Source: Planctomycetaceae bacterium | GTDB lineage: Bacteria > Planctomycetota > Phycisphaerae > Tepidisphaerales > Tepidisphaeraceae | Length of the DNA stretch: 64,000 nt | Direction: 5' to 3' | Assembly: GCA_027487775.1 (NCBI GenBank) | Contig: JAIYCY010000010.1 | Coordinates: 1-64,000, forward strand | Shown here: piece by piece, positions 63,513 through 64,000 of the stretch | Layout: each line of letters starts with the position of its first letter | Position numbering within the stretch: position 1 is the stretch's first letter | Notes under the pieces: model-generated | What the model was told of the DNA's origin: nothing | Database searches by the model: none | What the model saw: the letters and a program-made list of their open reading frames with translations, nothing else | Made by a program: the position numbers and the translations under genes

Positions 63513-63560
63513 GTGCTTCCGACCAACCCAATCCCCGTCTCAAGAAAGAGAGAGAACGTC

Positions 63561-64000
63561 ATGCGTATCGCTTCTTCGATCCTCGCCGCCGCAGCAGTTG
63601 CTGCCCTCGCTGTCCCCGCTTTCGCAGCCGACAAGGCCACCACGCGCGGCCCGGAGCGTCTCAACCCGCTCAACATCCAGACCGGCCCGTCCGCTCAGTC
63701 GCCCAACAACGGCAGCGAAGCCAGCTTCACTTTCGCTCCGTTCAACCAGGTGGTTGCAAACAGCACAGGCATCCCAGGCATCGATCCTGAGTTCGTGCTC
63801 CTCAACGGCCTGCCCGCTGGCACGTGGTCGAGCTATACCGTCAGCGTCGATTGGAGCGCGATCGCGGGCGATCCGTGGAGCGAGGAGTCGATCTGGGCCC
63901 TCACCAGCGCCACCGACATCGCCAATCCCGCGACCGTCTTCTATGCCGATCCGGGCCCCGCCTCCAACTCTGCAGGCAATGGCAGCCCGGTCACCCTGAC
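63561..64000 (+). CDS. Second secreted protein of the tandem PEP-CTERM pair, 3' partial
   Basis: ATG 63561 (AAGAGAGAGAA 6 nt upstream) opens a frame that runs off the window with no stop, at least 146 codons. It begins MRIASSILAAAAVAALAVPA, nearly identical to its neighbour's signal peptide, but the mature part (ADKATTRGPERLNPLNIQTG, later YTVSVDWSAIAGDPWSEE) is different. A C-terminal PEP-CTERM tail is expected but lies beyond base 64000. Leader element and gene order indicate duplication of a leader plus signal-peptide module. Confidence 0.8.
   Translation, partial: MRIASSILAAAAVAALAVPAFAADKATTRGPERLNPLNIQTGPSAQSPNNGSEASFTFAPFNQVVANSTGIPGIDPEFVLLNGLPAGTWSSYTVSVDWSAIAGDPWSEESIWALTSATDIANPATVFYADPGPASNSAGNGSPVTL

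Noticed and set aside
63598-63999. Open frame in another reading frame at the right edge
   Set aside because: It is out of frame with the signal-peptide gene at 63561, whose frame is open to the edge and matches its neighbour; the other is Ser/Arg/Pro-rich shadow sequence.

Overview
The window looks like a GC-rich chromosome segment from a planctomycete, most likely of the Phycisphaerae type. The evidence is the density of secreted proteins with planctomycete-style signals: three proteins carry an N-terminal motif of the form (I/V)E-x-LE-x-RR-x-(L/F)-L, as in LEPR-XLL proteins; four carry C-terminal PEP-CTERM tails or (in the last, cut by the window edge) the matching leader and signal peptide; four carry dockerin-like calcium-binding pairs. 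There are also type IV pilus/type II secretion ATPases, GHL10-type glycoside hydrolases and several Gfo/Idh/MocA oxidoreductases. No phage, IS element, CRISPR array or rRNA was seen. One tRNA gene, tRNA-Leu(CAA), is present.

Layout. 1-8.9 kb: an overlapping run with a giant secreted alpha/beta-hydrolase protein (5' end outside the window), a membrane-anchored protein with a probable frameshift, a lipoprotein and a small membrane protein, interleaved with two copies of an 87-bp palindromic repeat. 9-13 kb: a small-protein family member, dihydrolipoamide acyltransferase (E2), a small secreted protein and a methyltransferase. 13-18.2 kb: a PilB-PilT-PilB ATPase block. 18.5-22 kb: an RluD-type pseudouridine synthase and a GH25 muramidase. 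22.1-26 kb: tRNA-Leu and a minus-strand set (JAMM protease, CysK, PHP phosphoesterase, acylphosphatase, TrmB-like). 26.3-29.3 kb: a RegA-type response regulator, SlyD, a membrane protein and a MazG-like pyrophosphohydrolase.

29.4-35.7 kb is a six-gene minus-strand cluster (AraC regulator, Gfo/Idh, sugar isomerase, GH88, SDR, KDPG aldolase) that reads as catabolism of unsaturated uronate oligosaccharides. 35.7-42.8 kb holds housekeeping genes (GroES-like, TadA, NifU-like, DinB-like, TlpA, cyclophilin, amine oxidase, SprT, beta-barrel). 43-49 kb holds a lysyl-oxidase-like surface protein, a zinc-ribbon membrane protein and NAD synthetase. 49.1-56.4 kb is a second sugar region (two Gfo/Idh, a NagB/PIG-L fusion, two tandem GHL10 proteins). 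56.5-61.7 kb carries signalling genes (PAS-GAF-REC, SpoIIE phosphatase) and small enzymes. The right end has a gene-poor stretch of about 0.9 kb with many hairpins, then two tandem PEP-CTERM genes sharing an identical 32-nt leader element.

Three patterns cut across the genes. First, three genes have a TGCTATA-type extended -10 element 7-11 nt from the start codon, which implies nearly leaderless mRNAs. Second, short tandem repeats of 16-22 bp, usually three copies, sit at or just after stop codons or inside linkers. Third, surface proteins are assembled from interchangeable N- and C-terminal sorting modules. All functional assignments come from reading motifs by eye; no database search was possible.
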